Origin: CALOCV01 sp942491955
Lineage (GTDB): Bacteria > Chlamydiota > Chlamydiia > Chlamydiales > CALOCV01
Direction of reading: 5' to 3'
DNA: 64,000 nt
Assembly (NCBI GenBank): GCA_942491955.1
Contig: CALOCV010000031.1
Span: forward strand, 1 to 64,000
Position numbers and translations under genes: made by a program. Below are positions 62,591-64,000 of this stretch, piece by piece. The notes under the pieces are model-generated. The model worked only from the letters and a program-made list of their open reading frames with translations. It made no database searches and was not told the origin of the DNA. The first letter of the stretch is position 1, and each line of letters opens with the position of its first letter.

Positions 62591-62905
62591 ATGGCCAATA
62601 TTCGAAAAAAACATTCACCAGAGTTCAAGCTCAGGGCTGTCCTTGAAATACTCAAAGGCGATAAAACTGCTTCACAGCTGGGCGGTGAGCTAGGAGTACA
62701 TCCGATGATGCTCTCCAACTGGAAAAAGCACTTCCTTGAGCATGGGCCAGAAATTTTTGAAAAGAGTGCGAGGAGCTTACGCCAAAGCCAACATCAAAAG
62801 CAAGAAGAGGAGTTGTTTGAGCAGATAGGACGACTCAAAATGGAAAATGAGTGGCTCAAAAAAAATTCAAAGCAACAGCCTAGAAGAAAGGCGCACTGCG
62901 TTTGA
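62591..62905 (+). CDS. IS3-family transposase OrfA
   Basis: 104 residues with the helix-turn-helix of IS3 OrfA: KKHSPEFKLRAVLEILKGDK, TASQLGGELGVHPMMLSNWK, KHFLEHGPEIF, then a leucine-zipper-like end (EELFEQIGRLKMENEWLKKN). In IS3 elements OrfA and OrfB are joined by programmed -1 frameshifting; the overlap here at about 62850-62905 with an A6 run fits that. Confidence 0.9.
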   Translation: MANIRKKHSPEFKLRAVLEILKGDKTASQLGGELGVHPMMLSNWKKHFLEHGPEIFEKSARSLRQSQHQKQEEELFEQIGRLKMENEWLKKNSKQQPRRKAHCV

Positions 62906-63705
62906 ATGGGATAAGCTAAGTTACTCCTACAGAAAGCAATGCGCCCTTTTGGGAATCAACCGATCAAGTTTGTACTATGAGCCGAAGTCGGTAGGCCAGG
63001 AAGAGGTCGAATTGATGCACTTGATTGACGAGATTTATACAAAGCACCCGTATTATGGACGGAGGCGAATCAAAGCGGTTTTGGAGAGGAATGGGTATGA
63101 ACAAGGAGAAAAAAGATTCGAAATACGATGAGAAAAATGGGATTAGAAGCGATCTATCCAAAGAGAAATTTGAGTCAGGGGAAAAAGGAGCATAAGAAAT
63201 ATCCCTATTTACTTAGGGAGAAGAAGATAGAAAGACCTGACCAAGTGTGGGCAGCAGACATCACCTATATCCGGCTCGTAGGGGGATTTGGATATTTGTT
63301 TGCGATAATAGATTGGTACAGTAGGTATGTGATTGAATGGGAATTATCGAATTTATTGGATACTGAGTTTTGTTTAAGAGCGTTGAGCAGAGGGTTCGAG
63401 AGAAAGCGTCCCGAGATTTTTAATACAGACCAAGGGGTGCAACTTACAAGTAGAGTGTTTACAGAAAGGCTGGAAGAAGAGGGGGTACAAATCAGCATGG
63501 ATGGGAAAGGAGGGCTTTAGACAATGTAATGGTGGAAAGGCTGTGGAGAAGTGTAAAATACGAAGTAGTGTTTCCGAATGGATATGAGATGCTGTAGGAA
63601 GAGAAGAGAGGGCTATAAGAATATTTTGGATACTACAATGAGGAGAGGCCTCATCAGGGGCTAGGGATACAAGACACCCGGAGAGGTGTACAACAAAAAA
63701 TTTAA
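62876..63705 (+). pseudogene. IS3-family transposase OrfB, frameshifts and stops
   Basis: The DDE part is spread over three frames: SYRKQCALLGINRSSLYYEP and HPYYGRRRIKAVLERNGYE; then GLEAIYPKRNLSQGKKEHKK and DQVWAADITYIRLVGGFGYL (first Asp), FNTDQGVQLTS (second Asp); then DNVMVERLWRSVKYEVVFPN (Glu) and YNEERPHQGLGIQDTR. Shifts occur near 63125 and 63515 and two stop codons (near 63596 and 63615) break the last part, so this copy should not be able to move. Confidence 0.85.
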
Positions 63706-63709
63706 TTAA

Positions 63710-63745
63710 CCCCCCTCCCCCTCCCCCATGGGGGAGGGAGGGGGG
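63710..63745. repeat. C/G-rich palindrome inside the IS3 3' region
   Basis: CCCCCCTCCCCCTCCCCC-AT-GGGGGAGGGAGGGGGG, followed by GACCCCTTCGGGG. Not expected at an IS3 end; the G-runs could form a quadruplex or terminate transcription of orfB. Confidence 0.5.
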
Positions 63746-64000
63746 TGACCCCTTCGGGGCAAGAACCTTTTTACACAAAGGGAACTACAATGGAGAAAAC
63801 AATAACAACCGCTATAAGCTTAATTTTCTCGGTTTTTGGTCTTGACAAAGGGCCCACCTCACACTAAACAATCTATATGTCCTCCCTCTGTGTTCTCTGT
63901 GGGCTCTGTGGTAGTTTATTTTCTAAAAACTCGTTCAAAACTGTTTTACGAATAAAACGACAAAAGCAAGGATGACCATATGTAAACTGGTTTTTCAAAC

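Larger units (their letters stand above)
62528..63861 (+). mobile_element. IS3-family insertion sequence
   Basis: 1334 bp flanked by CACTA on both sides (62523-62527 and 63862-63866), a 5-bp target duplication, inside GxxExxY copy 3. The sequence GCACTAAACAATC is continuous in copy 2, giving the empty site. It carries orfA and a broken orfB. The ends are only weakly inverted (TAATGGTCC / TGAGGTGGG). Confidence 0.83.
61754..64000 (-). mobile_element. IS5-like element, copy 3, with nested GxxExxY and IS3 elements
   Basis: The left terminal repeat GAACCTGTTTAAAATC is at 61754. Transposase C-terminal part lies at 61814-62293, then the GxxExxY mini-element (62294-62527 and 63862-63916) split by an IS3 element (62528-63861). 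From 63917 the IS5 transposase N-terminal region resumes (AGTTTTGAACGAGTTTTTAG on the minus strand) and runs off the window. Confidence 0.78.

Overview
The window looks like a chromosomal segment of a chlamydia-like (environmental, amoeba- or protist-associated) member of the Chlamydiae. The case rests on gene order and content. The block holB-tmk-gyrA-gyrB-DUF721 and the neighbourhood of gapA with a charged unknown protein match chlamydial gene order as I remember it. A bioB-bioF-bioD-bioA cluster, a DUF2608 protein, a giant DUF3638-like helicase-like protein, an F-box protein and a leucine-rich-repeat protein fit a chlamydia living in a eukaryotic cell. I did not identify the genus.

Layout. 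1-3016: biotin operon bioB-bioF-bioD-bioA, all on the minus strand, with single-base indels in bioB and bioF. 3042-7455: six tightly packed minus-strand genes resembling antibiotic-modifying enzymes (ANT(6)-like, three GNATs including an AAC(6')-like one, a Vat-like hexapeptide acetyltransferase) plus an LRR protein, bracketed by two foldback elements of about 164 bp. 7514-19318: accessory genes (sulfotransferase, BRO-N antirepressor-like, MarR-GNAT fusion with CsaA-like protein, unknown 512-residue protein, two Nudix proteins, a glmS 3' fragment, ABC exporter, serine hydrolase, DUF2608). 19400-23347: mobile debris and then an island inserted at tRNA-Leu(TAA). The island carries an AbiEi/AbiEii toxin-antitoxin pair, the stub of a TOTE-type primase gene and a class D beta-lactamase-like stub. 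It is bounded by a 55-bp copy of the tRNA 3' part that still sits beside what looks like the tRNA's original terminator.

23545-35781 is mainly core: charged unknown protein, gapA, F-box protein, holB, tmk, gyrA, gyrB, DciA-like protein, beta-barrel protein, ispH (frameshifted). 35811-36536 is nested mobile elements. 36599-45222 holds three overlapping frames that together resemble one giant DUF3638-type protein. 45373-49618 is a tripartite EmrA/EmrB/TolC-type efflux operon whose outer-membrane lipoprotein gene contains a 91-bp G homopolymer directly after the lipobox cysteine. 49687-50920 is again mobile wreckage. 51013-54382 holds two paralogous unknown genes around a HepT/MntA toxin-antitoxin pair and a TPR-like gene with a frameshift. 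54530-61228 is core (CcoI/FixI-type copper ATPase, def, rpsI, rplM, miaB, ahcY). 61285-64000 is an IS5-like element carrying a GxxExxY mini-element, which in turn carries an IS3 element.

Two themes run through the window. First, many small palindromic mobile elements: four foldback families, six near-full or short copies, several of 162-165 bp, in which the two arms change together; and three copies of a mini-element made of the C-terminal half of a GxxExxY (PD-(D/E)XK-like) protein between CACAGAG-rich terminal inverted repeats. Second, several indels at homopolymer runs in otherwise good genes, including the normally essential ispH. These could be sequencing errors rather than gene decay and should be checked before biology is read into them.
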